Assembly (NCBI RefSeq): GCF_024124545.1
Contig: NZ_JAMXSF010000016.1
Location: 1-64,000 of the forward strand
Length of the DNA: 64,000 nucleotides
DNA from: Pseudoalteromonas sp. XMcav2-N
GTDB lineage: Bacteria; Pseudomonadota; Gammaproteobacteria; Enterobacterales; Alteromonadaceae
Reading direction: 5' to 3'
The translations under genes were made by a program, and so were the position numbers. The notes under the pieces are model-generated. The model was not told the DNA's origin, searched no databases, and saw nothing but the letters and a program-made list of their open reading frames with translations. Of this stretch, positions 52,349 to 60,917 are shown in pieces. Every line of letters starts with the position of its first letter. Positions within the stretch are counted from its first letter, which is position 1.

Positions 52349-52896
52349 GATAATTTATTGCTAATGGTAAAGAGTCGTTTTGCAAGTGCCCTACAGATTT
52401 TCAGCTCCGTATCCGTCAGCTCGCTGCTGTTGTCCATACCGGCTACATGGGTTGCGCCATACGGCGTGCCGCCACTGGTAGTCGACAGCAACTCAGGTAC
52501 ATCATACGGGACACCCATCAACAACATGCCGTGGTGTAGCAGGGGCAAGGACAGGTTCAGCAGGGTCGCTTCATTACCGCCATGCATGCTACTGGAAGAA
52601 GAAAACACACACGCTGGTTTATCGATAAGCTGGCCTTTAAGCCAGATATCACTGGTTGTTTCCCAGAAGGTTTTCGCCTGCGATGCCATCATCCCAAAGC
52701 GCGTTGGTGTGCCAAAGGCCAGCGCATCGCAGTCAATGAGATCTTGCTTAGACACCACAATGTCATGGGCCTGTTTTGCAACAAAAGTGCGCAGTCTGAC
52801 TTGTGCACCATGAAACTCCAGGGTTTCTGCAATTTCATGTGCCATGGCTGCAACAGAGCCATGGCTGGAATGATATAAAACTAAGATCTCTGGCAT
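52345..52896 (-). CDS. wrbA: NAD(P)H:quinone oxidoreductase WrbA-like
   Basis: This protein of about 183 residues has the flavodoxin fold (EILVLYHSSHGSVAAMAHEIAE phosphate loop, FGTPTRFGMMASQAKTFWETTSDIW, SSSSSMHGGNE, YGATHVAG). WrbA is an FMN quinone reductase used under oxidative stress. I chose the ATG at 52896, 4 bp after the arsC-like stop; the longer frame from 52953 has an unlikely N-terminal tail. It overlaps the DUF2069 gene. Confidence 0.92.
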   Translation of the reverse strand: MPEILVLYHSSHGSVAAMAHEIAETLEFHGAQVRLRTFVAKQAHDIVVSKQDLIDCDALAFGTPTRFGMMASQAKTFWETTSDIWLKGQLIDKPACVFSSSSSMHGGNEATLLNLSLPLLHHGMLLMGVPYDVPELLSTTSGGTPYGATHVAGMDNSSELTDTELKICRALAKRLFTISNKLS

Positions 52897-52900
52897 AGGA

Positions 52901-53248
52901 TCACAGAATATCCAGAACGGATTCAGGTGGACGGCCAATGGCGGCTTTGTCACCTTTCACGACGATTGGTCTTTCGATCAACTTGGGGTTTTCCAGCATT
53001 GCCTGACGAATACGCGCTTCGTCACTGTCTTTGCTCAGGCCCAGCTCTTTATAAATTGTTTCTTTGCTGCGTACCAACTGGTGTGCAGAGGTAAAGCCTA
53101 ACTTTTGTAGCAGAGCACTCAGGGTGTCTTCACTGATAGGCGTTTTAAGATATTCGACAACCTCAGGTTGAACGTCACGTGACTCCAGTAGAGCCAGTGT
53201 TTCACGAGATTTTGAACAGCGTGGGTTGTGGTAAATCGTAACTGACAT
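52901..53248 (-). CDS. ArsC-family glutaredoxin-like reductase (YfgD type)
   Basis: This 115-residue protein has IYHNPRCSKSRETLALLESR (the catalytic Cys of ArsC) and ends with NPKLIERPIVVKGDKAAIGRPPESVLDIL, containing the arsenate-binding arginine region of the family. It could act as a glutaredoxin-coupled arsenate reductase. The YfgD branch beside wrbA/DUF2069 and bepA is often of uncertain substrate, so I do not call it true arsC. It heads the operon with wrbA 4 bp downstream. Confidence 0.9.
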   Translation of the reverse strand: MSVTIYHNPRCSKSRETLALLESRDVQPEVVEYLKTPISEDTLSALLQKLGFTSAHQLVRSKETIYKELGLSKDSDEARIRQAMLENPKLIERPIVVKGDKAAIGRPPESVLDIL

Positions 53249-53464
53249 ATAAGATCCTTTACGGTATTAATACTTATCTGATTCAGCGCAAATTGTACCG
53301 TATCCTGCAAGCCATGCCTACGTTTTTCAGGTTGAGTCGCTGCTGTATGAAGTAAAACAGGGCGGCCTCTTGCCCAGCTTTTAGTGATGAGGTGAGTCGG
53401 TGCTCGAATGGATGTGCCCTGAGCGTATTACTTTTCCAGTTTACGCTCAGGGGGACTGATTGCT

Positions 53465-54916
53465 TTAGAGCTTAGCCAGTTCTTTTTGCATATCCCGATA
53501 CTGAGTCAGTAACGCTTTTAAGCGCAAACGACGTACGGTTTCTTCCTTTTCAACGTGATTAAGTGCCTTCTGAATTTCGTCCGCTGCCCGCATAAAGGCG
53601 CCATAGTGGCTAAGTAAGCTCGCCTGACTCTCATGATAGTCCGCTTTGGATTCCATTTTCTTGTAGGCATCCGTGAGCAGCTGCCGCGCTAGCACATGCC
53701 CCGGTTTTTCCAGTAAAAAGACTTTCAGAAGTTGCTCGGCCAGTTCATATTGCTCGCTCTTAATCGCGACATTGGCATAATTGAGCGTGATAACCTGATT
53801 GTTGGGCCTAAGCTCATGTTTTTCGGCTAATAGCTTAGTGATAGCTGTATAGTCTTTTTTTGCCAGCAGCAGATCTGTGTATACGTCAAGGTAGAAGAGG
53901 TTGTTCGGATCAGCATTTAATAGCTTGTCCATCACACTTTGTGCCTTGTCCAATTTTTTCTGATCCAGGTAAGTGATGGCCAGCCCGTATTCAAGCGCAC
54001 TTTTGTCCAGGTCGGAGGATTGTCTTAGTGCCTGTTCAAAATAGGCTTGTGCTGCTTCACCTTCCAGTTGGTATCTGGCGATAACCCGACTTTTAGCAAG
54101 CTGAAATTGTTGGCTTCTTGGCACATACCTTTGCTGATATTGCTGCGCACGCAGACGTACGTCTGACACCCGGGAGTCGGGTAACGGGTGAGACATTAAA
54201 AAGACGGGGGCTTTGTTCTTGAATCTTACCTGTGCGGCTAGTTTGCTCAAAAACTCACTGGATGCACCTGGGTCGAAACCTGCATTGTATAAGGTTTGCA
54301 TGCCAAAGCGGTCAGCTTCTTGCTCGGCCTTTCGACTGTGGGTTAGCTGGTTTAGCGCAGACTGAGTTGAACTGGCAGACAGGATAGCCATGCCTGCATC
54401 GGGGGCAATCACGGTGGCCAGAATACCCGTGATCATACCCGCAATTGTCAAAGCGCTGTTGTCTTTGGCTTGCTGGATCCTCCGTGCCAGGTGACGTTGG
54501 GTTACGTGGGCTATCTCGTGACCCAGTACAGACGCAAATTGGCTTTCGTTGTCGGCCTGTGCCATCAATCCGGTGTGTACGCCAACATGCCCACCATAAA
54601 ACGCAAAGGCGTTTATGTCTTTATTGTTAACCCAGAAAAATGAAAAGGGAAAGCGTACATCATTGGCATTGGCAACCAGTTTATTGCCCAGCGCTGAGAG
54701 GTATTCATCAAGCACTGGATCCTGCACAAGCTTTGAGCCTGAGCGGATCTGCATCATCATGATTTCGCCGATGGCTTGTTCTTTATCTATGGGGAGCACT
54801 TGTACCGCAGAAGTGCCCAAATCAGGTAATTTCAATGAGGACTGAGTGAAGCCTGAGGTCGAAACAGTCAGTGACAGGGCACAAACAGATGCCTGAAACA
54901 GTTTTTTTAACTGCAT
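53465..54916 (-). CDS. bepA: Periplasmic M48 metalloprotease/chaperone BepA
   Basis: This 483-residue protein has a signal peptide (LFQASVCALSLTVSTSGFTQ), the zinc motif GHEIAHVTQRHLARR (HExxH) followed by a downstream glutamate (EQEADRFGMQTLYNAG), and a C-terminal TPR domain (about 280-480). BepA promotes LptD assembly and degrades stalled outer-membrane proteins. The gene starts 1 bp after the stop of an unknown protein gene and is co-transcribed with it. Confidence 0.94.
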   Translation of the reverse strand: MQLKKLFQASVCALSLTVSTSGFTQSSLKLPDLGTSAVQVLPIDKEQAIGEIMMMQIRSGSKLVQDPVLDEYLSALGNKLVANANDVRFPFSFFWVNNKDINAFAFYGGHVGVHTGLMAQADNESQFASVLGHEIAHVTQRHLARRIQQAKDNSALTIAGMITGILATVIAPDAGMAILSASSTQSALNQLTHSRKAEQEADRFGMQTLYNAGFDPGASSEFLSKLAAQVRFKNKAPVFLMSHPLPDSRVSDVRLRAQQYQQRYVPRSQQFQLAKSRVIARYQLEGEAAQAYFEQALRQSSDLDKSALEYGLAITYLDQKKLDKAQSVMDKLLNADPNNLFYLDVYTDLLLAKKDYTAITKLLAEKHELRPNNQVITLNYANVAIKSEQYELAEQLLKVFLLEKPGHVLARQLLTDAYKKMESKADYHESQASLLSHYGAFMRAADEIQKALNHVEKEETVRRLRLKALLTQYRDMQKELAKL

Positions 54917-54917
54917 T

Positions 54918-55628
54918 CTAATCCTTATTTATATCATCGCCGAGCATGATCTTGGCAATGTCCACTTCATCGCTGCATGCCCGGGCGTCTTTTTCGCATA
55001 ACATATAAAAGTCTTTTATTGAGACCCCATCAACCTTAATAACGTTCAATTCTCGTTGCAGCATGGTCAATGTTTTATGTACCACTTTGTGCGCATGCAG
55101 GATCAGCGCTTTGTCTGCGGTATCGCCCCGGTCAAAATAAAAAGCAATAAATTTATGGAGTTGATTGAAACGCAACAGGACTTTCATGGTATGTGGATCC
55201 CAGACGTTAAACTCAAGATATTTATTGTCTTTTAGGTATCTGTCTACTTTGACCCCCTTGGCAATAGGGTAGGCCCACAACTCAAACCCGCGATCTGTAA
55301 ATACCTGATGAAGAGATAAAGCAGGCGCTTTATCACAGTGAATAAGGCCGTTTTGATCTTCATATCCACCAAGCAAAGATAAGTTCCAGTTCCGTTTGTC
55401 TAATAAACGTTTAACGGCATGATCAAATCCATGTTGAAAAATCCCTTCACCTTCGCTAACCGAAGAGGCGACAAGATGATAAAATGGCGGCAACTCACCC
55501 CAGTTAATTTGTTTTTTAAACCAGTTTATTTCTTTTAAGGTTGGGTTGTCAGGCAAACGCGCCTTGTTGTTCGCACCAGGCATGTGAAAATCCGAAAAAA
55601 CACTATCTCTGTTATAAGGATAACGCAT
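54918..55628 (-). CDS. Protein of unknown function upstream of bepA
   Basis: I do not recognise this 236-residue protein. It has no signal peptide or membrane helices and is rich in aromatic, Lys and Asp residues (NWFKKQINWGELPPFYHLV, YLEFNVWDPHTMKVLLRFNQLHKFIAFYFD). It resembles no catalytic family by eye. It precedes bepA by 1 bp, so it shares its transcript, and lies divergent from the tusA-like gene. Its composition is more AT-rich than that of bepA, which may indicate a recent insertion into the conserved bepA-perM neighbourhood. Confidence 0.6.
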   Translation of the reverse strand: MRYPYNRDSVFSDFHMPGANNKARLPDNPTLKEINWFKKQINWGELPPFYHLVASSVSEGEGIFQHGFDHAVKRLLDKRNWNLSLLGGYEDQNGLIHCDKAPALSLHQVFTDRGFELWAYPIAKGVKVDRYLKDNKYLEFNVWDPHTMKVLLRFNQLHKFIAFYFDRGDTADKALILHAHKVVHKTLTMLQRELNVIKVDGVSIKDFYMLCEKDARACSDEVDIAKIMLGDDINKD

Positions 55629-55739
55629 TGACCGAGTTCAGGCTATACGGTTTGCAGACAGAGTAAATCCGAAACGTGCTAAGGTACAGCAAAAGAGTTG
55701 TAATAGGTTGAAAGTAGAATTAAATAAGGCCCTAGCAGA

Positions 55740-55964
55740 GTGATAGAATATGATCTACGCCCTTTGCGGTGTCCGCAGCTTTTTGTTCAGTTTAAGTGGC
55801 AGCTTAAACAGGCGAAGCTTAAGGCAGATGCCGTGCGATTTTTTTACACAAAAGAACAAGACCTGCGAGATATAATGCGCTATTTAGACAGTCAAGATAT
55901 GGTATTTCATCGTAATCAACAGTCAGAACCATTTTTTATACAAGTGGAGTGTGTAAATGATTGA
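55740..55964 (+). CDS. TusA-family sulfurtransferase-like protein
   Basis: This 74-residue protein has the TusA/SirA-like opening MIEYDLRPLRCPQLFVQFKWQLKQ, with the conserved Cys-Pro where TusA carries sulfane sulfur. The second proline of the canonical CPxP is replaced (CPQL), so it may have a variant role. The start is GTG with no strong ribosome site. It overlaps perM by 8 bp, and a cysteine-desulfurase fusion follows perM, a context that suggests sulfur trafficking. Confidence 0.75.
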   Translation: MIEYDLRPLRCPQLFVQFKWQLKQAKLKADAVRFFYTKEQDLRDIMRYLDSQDMVFHRNQQSEPFFIQVECVND

Positions 55965-57033
55965 ACTCATTAAGTCCTGGTATCGGGCCAAGTTTTCAGA
56001 TCCTAACTCAGTGACACTGTTGCTGATGTTGCTGGCAATGGCCGCGCTGCTGTATTTCTTCGGGACTTTTATCATCCCTGTATTAGTGGCGATAGTGATA
56101 GCCTACCTGTTGGACTGGCCCGTTACTCGTCTGCAGCGGCTTGTGCCGAGCCGCCAGATGGCGACCAATATTGTAATGCTGGTGTTTGTGAGCGTCATGC
56201 TGGCGCTGATGTTCGGCATTTTACCGGTGTTATGGGCACAAACCAGTAACCTGGTGCAAGAGGCGCCGACTATGATTGAAGAAGGCAAGTACTATTTGTT
56301 GCATTTGCCCGATACCTATCCGAACCTTGTTTCCGCGGAGCAAGTGCAAAACCTGGTTGGGACGGTTGAAACTAAGTTATTTGAATTTGGCCAGCAGGTG
56401 GTCTCTGCGTCTTTGACATCGATTAAAGACGTGGTGGCCTGGCTGATTTATCTGGTACTGGTGCCCCTGTTAGTGTTTTTTATGCTCAAAGATAAGAGCC
56501 AGCTAACGACAGGACTGCTGCAACTGGTGCCAAAAGAAAGACGCCTTATTAATCAGGTTTGGGAGGAAATGGATCACCAAATCATGAACTACATTCGGGG
56601 CAAAGTCTTTGAGATCATCATAGTGGGCTTATCCAGCTTTGTGGCGTTCACCATTTTGGATCTGCGTTATGCAGCTTTACTCGGTACTTTGGTTGGTTTC
56701 TCGGTTTTAATTCCCTTCATTGGGGCTGCGGTGGTCACTTTGCCCGTTGCTGCGGTTGCGCTGTTTCAGTTTGGGGTAGCACCAGAATTCTGGACTGTAC
56801 TGGTGGTCTACGGTGTGATCCAGGCATTAGATGGCAATGTCCTGGTGCCTTTGCTGTTTTCAGAAGCGGTTGATCTGAACCCCGTCTATATCATAGTTGC
56901 GGTGTTATTTTTTGGCGGTCTGTGGGGGTTTTGGGGGGTGTTCTTTGCAATTCCTCTGGCTTCGCTGGTAAAAGCACTTCTTAATGCCTGGTCAACTCAG
57001 CATCAGGAATATCTGGCCTCTGAGGCTGACTAA
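55957..57033 (+). CDS. AI-2E family permease PerM-like
   Basis: This 358-residue protein has about seven membrane helices with the AI-2E/TqsA/PerM features: FIIPVLVAIVIAYLLDWPVTRLQRL near the start, LIYLVLVPLLVFFMLKDK in the middle, and VYGVIQALDGNVLVPLLFSEAVDLNPVYIIVAVLFFGGLWGFWGVFFAIPLA near the end. PerM-type members are inner-membrane transporters of unsettled substrate. It overlaps the tusA-like gene by 8 bp and neighbours bepA, a common arrangement. Confidence 0.9.
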   Translation: MIELIKSWYRAKFSDPNSVTLLLMLLAMAALLYFFGTFIIPVLVAIVIAYLLDWPVTRLQRLVPSRQMATNIVMLVFVSVMLALMFGILPVLWAQTSNLVQEAPTMIEEGKYYLLHLPDTYPNLVSAEQVQNLVGTVETKLFEFGQQVVSASLTSIKDVVAWLIYLVLVPLLVFFMLKDKSQLTTGLLQLVPKERRLINQVWEEMDHQIMNYIRGKVFEIIIVGLSSFVAFTILDLRYAALLGTLVGFSVLIPFIGAAVVTLPVAAVALFQFGVAPEFWTVLVVYGVIQALDGNVLVPLLFSEAVDLNPVYIIVAVLFFGGLWGFWGVFFAIPLASLVKALLNAWSTQHQEYLASEAD

Positions 57034-57215
57034 TCTCTCTCATCTGACAGGTGGCGAATTCGCGTCACCTGTTGCTTTTGTGTTCCTTCCCGAATGTTAT
57101 CTTGTACCATTTTGGAATAACGATCTTCATTTATACAGCAAATGATTATTATGCTTGCTCTGCCTTTTGTGTAGAATGGAATATGATATTCTATATTGTT
57201 ATAAAGGAGCGCCGT

Positions 57216-59459
57216 GTGATCCAGTCTGAGCAAGACCAATTAATCTACCTCGATGCTAATGCCACTACACCGGTATTACCCGAGATTGCCAAAGTTGTGG
57301 TACATACCATGCAGGTTTGTTTTGGTAATCCCTCTAGTGCCCATATTACGGGTGTTCAAGCTAAGCACCTGATGGAAGAAGCCAGAAATAAAGGTCGGGA
57401 AGTGATTGGGGCAACAAGTGGTGAATTGCTTTTTACCTCAGGCGCAACAGAAGGAATTCAGACTGCCATTGTTTCTGCGTTAAGTGATTACGTTCAGCAA
57501 AGTAACAAGCAATATGCACACCCCGTTCTTATGTACGGCGCGACAGAACACAAGGCGGTACCAAATACCCTAAAACACTGGAACCGCTTACTTGGCCTGA
57601 ATGCTCAGATTCTGGAAATCCCGGTAGATTCGAAAGGTATATTAGATCTGGACTTTATCGCCGAGCATATCGAGCAAGCCGTGATGATCTGTACTATGGC
57701 TGCGAATAACGAAACAGGAGTTAAGCAGGATCTGGCTCGTCTGGAGCAGGTGATCCGTGAAGGTAACACGCAAACGGCGTGGATGGTGGACTGCGTGCAG
57801 GCGCTTGGGAAACTGCCGCTTAAGCTGTCTCAAACTACGATTGATTACGCCCCGTTTTCAGGACATAAACTCTATGCACCGAAAGGGATTGGGTTTTTAT
57901 ATATTCGCAGTGGCAGCCCCTATACACCCTTTATCGCAGGAGGCGGCCAGGAATCGGGCATGCGTTCTGGTACAGAGAATATCCCGGGTATCGCCGCGCT
58001 CAGTAAGCTGTTTGATATGTTGCTCGACAAAGATAATTCGCCCTTTAATCCGGTTACGCAACTTGAAAAGCACCGCAGTATGCTGGCTGAAGCTGTGGAG
58101 ACAACGTTTAAACAAGTCACCTTTCACCATGATTTTGCACTTTCGGTCCCGACAACACTGAATTTTTCAGTAGATCACCTGACCAGCAAAGAGGTGATTG
58201 ACCTGCTGGATGCGGCGGGTATTCGAGTCAGTGGTGGCTCTGCTTGTAGTTCGGGTTCCAGTCGAAGTTTTGTACTGGATGCGATGAATGCGCCTGACTG
58301 GCAAAGCGAGAATGCCATCCGTCTTTCATTTGGGCCTGCTGACAGTGAAGCCCAGATCCGCCGTGCATGCGATACGCTGAAAAGCCTCAAGCCAATATTA
58401 GAGAACAATTGCCTGGTGGTGTCGGATAGCACTGCACCTGAGCAAGAAGCATGTGCAGTTGGGTTAACCCAGCTGCGTCATCAGGGCGCTTGCTGCTGGC
58501 TGTATGTGACGACCGATAAACAAGCGGTAATCGTTGATCCAGTCCCGGAGTTGGTGCCTCGATTGCAGCGCTTGCTTGATAAACAAGGATTGGGCTGTAG
58601 TGCATTACTCAAGACACACCTGAGCGAACAAGCTGCTGATGCCGTGAGCCTGTTGGCCCATAATCTGACTGATAAAAGAGTGGTAGATGAGTTTGGCTGG
58701 CCCGAAGGCGAGTCCGGCGGCTTGTTGCAGGGGATGTTGAAAAAGCTCTCACTGGCAGATAATGATACTCAAGAGTGCTGCTACTTACTTATGCAGGGTG
58801 AAGATGTCTCGGCTTGCTTTGTTGGTAAGCTGTTATTACCTCAGGGATTGGGTGATAGTCAGGGTGAAACCTCACGTGCGAAGTCAATGGCGGCAACGCT
58901 GCTACGTCTCAACGAGATGCTCGATGACAATAGTCTGATATGTAGTGCATTGGACTACCAGCAGTGTTTTGCTATTAACTGGCATGCTCAGGTGCAGATC
59001 AGTCCGCTCCTGGGACGTTTGCTGAATGGGGCATGCTCTACAGATGAGTTTGTAGAGCAAAAAGCCGGTATTGATCGTGACTCCACCACATTCAGAGAGC
59101 GTTTCCTCGGTGCACTCATGGACGCGGCAGTGCCATCGGTTCAGTCGCTCAACAAATCGGCTGCTGAAGACTGGTTGCAATCTCATCAGGGCGTAATTAT
59201 TGACTGTCGCGAACCTTATGAATCGGATGTGTCGCGACGTAGTATCGCTGAATTGTTCGGTGATCTGGCCTCTGGTCGGGTGTTGAATATTCCGTTGAGC
59301 AGAATGACGGACGTGCTGAGAAATGGTGCGTTGAACTCATCGCAGCATTATCTGCTTGTGTGCCGAACAGGCAACCGCTCAATGCAAGCAGGGAACACGC
59401 TTGCTTTACTCGGTTTTGACAGAGTAGCCAATTTGGCAGGTGGGTTGGCGCTGAATTGA
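57216..59459 (+). CDS. Cysteine desulfurase fused to a degenerate metallo-beta-lactamase-like and a rhodanese domain
   Basis: This 747-residue fusion has three parts. Residues 1-400 are a NifS-type PLP cysteine desulfurase with YLDANATTPV, SGHKLYAPKG (PLP lysine K218) and GGSACSSGSSRSF (catalytic C344). Residues of about 405-600 resemble the sulfur-dioxygenase MBL fold (ACCWLYVTTDKQAVIVDPV), but the metal motif HxHxDH is replaced around LLKTHLSEQAAD, so it should not bind metal. Residues of about 645-747 are a rhodanese with active C716 in VCRTGNRS. The GTG at 57216 has AAGGAG 6 bp ahead; the longer frame from 57051 is rejected. It probably mobilises sulfur to an acceptor. Confidence 0.8.
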   Translation: MIQSEQDQLIYLDANATTPVLPEIAKVVVHTMQVCFGNPSSAHITGVQAKHLMEEARNKGREVIGATSGELLFTSGATEGIQTAIVSALSDYVQQSNKQYAHPVLMYGATEHKAVPNTLKHWNRLLGLNAQILEIPVDSKGILDLDFIAEHIEQAVMICTMAANNETGVKQDLARLEQVIREGNTQTAWMVDCVQALGKLPLKLSQTTIDYAPFSGHKLYAPKGIGFLYIRSGSPYTPFIAGGGQESGMRSGTENIPGIAALSKLFDMLLDKDNSPFNPVTQLEKHRSMLAEAVETTFKQVTFHHDFALSVPTTLNFSVDHLTSKEVIDLLDAAGIRVSGGSACSSGSSRSFVLDAMNAPDWQSENAIRLSFGPADSEAQIRRACDTLKSLKPILENNCLVVSDSTAPEQEACAVGLTQLRHQGACCWLYVTTDKQAVIVDPVPELVPRLQRLLDKQGLGCSALLKTHLSEQAADAVSLLAHNLTDKRVVDEFGWPEGESGGLLQGMLKKLSLADNDTQECCYLLMQGEDVSACFVGKLLLPQGLGDSQGETSRAKSMAATLLRLNEMLDDNSLICSALDYQQCFAINWHAQVQISPLLGRLLNGACSTDEFVEQKAGIDRDSTTFRERFLGALMDAAVPSVQSLNKSAAEDWLQSHQGVIIDCREPYESDVSRRSIAELFGDLASGRVLNIPLSRMTDVLRNGALNSSQHYLLVCRTGNRSMQAGNTLALLGFDRVANLAGGLALN

Positions 59460-59462
59460 TGC

Positions 59463-59495
59463 AGGTCTGCCCCGGTCTGCCGGGGCAGACCTTTT
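59463..59495. terminator. Strong hairpin between the desulfurase fusion and the LacI regulator
   Basis: AGGTCTGCCCCGG (59463-59475) pairs perfectly with CCGGGGCAGACCT (59480-59492) around TCTG, then TTTT-A. It ends the plus-strand gene and lies at the 3' end of the convergent LacI-type gene. Confidence 0.85.
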
Positions 59496-60528
59496 ACTTA
59501 GGAGCCGGGCCGGTACTTTCTCGTACCACCATACTTGGCGTAAATATGGTAATGACGTCTTTATCGTGATTACGGCTACCGCGGGTTTTAGAAAACAACA
59601 GTCGCGCAGCATGTTCAGATATCACATTATTGGCCTGATGTGCTGTCGTTAATTTTGGCCAGGTCTGACGTGAGAAAGGGGAGTCCTCAAACCCGGAAAT
59701 GGAGAGCTGAACGGGAATCTCGATATTCATCAAACGCGCGGCAAATAACGCGCCAGCGGCCACCTCATCATTACCACCTAAAATTGCGGTGATCTGATTT
59801 GGGTTACCATCTTTGAGTAATGCTTTTGCACCGTTAACACCGGATTCGAAAGAATAAGTGCCCTTGTGTATAAAGTCTTCGTTGAAGGCTATCTGGTGAT
59901 CTGCCAAGGCTTGTTTATACCCTGCCAACCGCTCAGTTGTTGATTTGTGTTCCTCATCACCACAGACAAAGGCAATATGTTTGTGGCCCAGGGTTATCAG
60001 ATGCTCAGTTATCTCATAAGCGGCTGCAAAGTCGTCAACATAAATACAGTTTCTTGAGTTTTCTTCCTGCTCGTTGTGACCAGACAGTAAGCGAACATAG
60101 CTCACCCCCAGCTCATCCAGCATATCAATGATAGGCTGTTGCTCCGATAAAGGCGGGGTTAGTACCAGTCCGGCAAGGCGCGAACGTTTGATCATAGTGG
60201 CAATTTCCGCCTGCATATCTTCGCGCTGCGCGTTGCAAGGGTGGATCACCAGTTCATATCCTTCTTCTTTACACCGAGACAACACACCATTTTGCATATC
60301 TATGATGTAGTAGGCATTGGGGTTGTCATAAACCAGGCCAATGGCAAACGAAGAAGTACCCGCCAGATTCCGTGCGGCAGTATTTGGTTGATAATTCAGC
60401 TCTTTGACGGCTTGCATCACCTGATCATAGGTTTTTTTGCGTACCGATGGTTCCTTGTTGATCACGCGGGATACGGTTTTCATCGACACGCCAGCGTGTT
60501 TTGCTACATCGTTGATGGTTACTTTCAT
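59494..60528 (-). CDS. LacI-family regulator, divergent from pgi
   Basis: This 344-residue LacI regulator has an N-terminal helix-turn-helix (TINDVAKHAGVSMKTVSRVIN, about residues 3-23) and the hinge VRKKTYDQVMQAVKELNYQPN. The sugar-binding core has IAFVCGDEEHKSTTERLAGYKQAL and ITAILGGNDEVAAGALFAA. It is divergent from pgi-zwf. The operator-like TGATACCGGTGTCA upstream of pgi is the expected type of LacI site. I infer control of pgi, possibly in response to a sugar or sugar phosphate; the effector is unknown. Confidence 0.9.
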   Translation of the reverse strand: MKVTINDVAKHAGVSMKTVSRVINKEPSVRKKTYDQVMQAVKELNYQPNTAARNLAGTSSFAIGLVYDNPNAYYIIDMQNGVLSRCKEEGYELVIHPCNAQREDMQAEIATMIKRSRLAGLVLTPPLSEQQPIIDMLDELGVSYVRLLSGHNEQEENSRNCIYVDDFAAAYEITEHLITLGHKHIAFVCGDEEHKSTTERLAGYKQALADHQIAFNEDFIHKGTYSFESGVNGAKALLKDGNPNQITAILGGNDEVAAGALFAARLMNIEIPVQLSISGFEDSPFSRQTWPKLTTAHQANNVISEHAARLLFSKTRGSRNHDKDVITIFTPSMVVRESTGPAPK

Positions 60529-60743
60529 CTTGTTTTTCTTCTGTGAGAGAAGGTGGTACTATATTGTGTACAAGTGACTAACTGCGCACTTTATAGCGCG
60601 ATCATTGCGCATTTATGATGACTCGCAGTTGGGTTTTTACTCGGTATAGTCCGTGCCTTGATTTCATAAAATGATCATTTGATGCTTCTAGTCTATCCAA
60701 TTTGCTCTCAAATTAGCAGCAAAAAATCTACCAAATAAATTAA

Positions 60744-60757
60744 TGATACCGGTGTCA
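60744..60757. promoter_or_regulatory. Candidate LacI-type operator ahead of pgi
   Basis: TGATACCGGTGTCA at 60744-60757 is a 14-bp palindrome broken at one symmetric pair (TGA-T/C-ACCGGT-G/A-TCA), with the central CCGG typical of LacI-family sites. It lies between the divergent LacI gene and pgi. A second dyad, TTGTGATAATTACAA at 60861-60875, is closer to pgi and recalls HexR sites but has shorter spacing. The rest of the 389-bp gap is AT-rich with no gene. Confidence 0.5.
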
Positions 60758-60917
60758 AAAAGTCAAAATTCGGGTATTATGCGCAATGTAAAATTGATTA
60801 TTAGCTATTTGACAGCGTTGTCATTTTAACTTATGTTTAACGCAATACACCGTTTAACACTTGTGATAATTACAATTTTTATTGTTTCGAAAACGCATCG
60901 TCACTAGGGGAATTTTT

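Noticed and set aside
60861..60875. HexR operator ahead of pgi
   Set aside because: TTGTGATAATTACAA has a TGT-ACA dyad but is 2 bp shorter than the HexR consensus and differs in one arm, so I only mention it.
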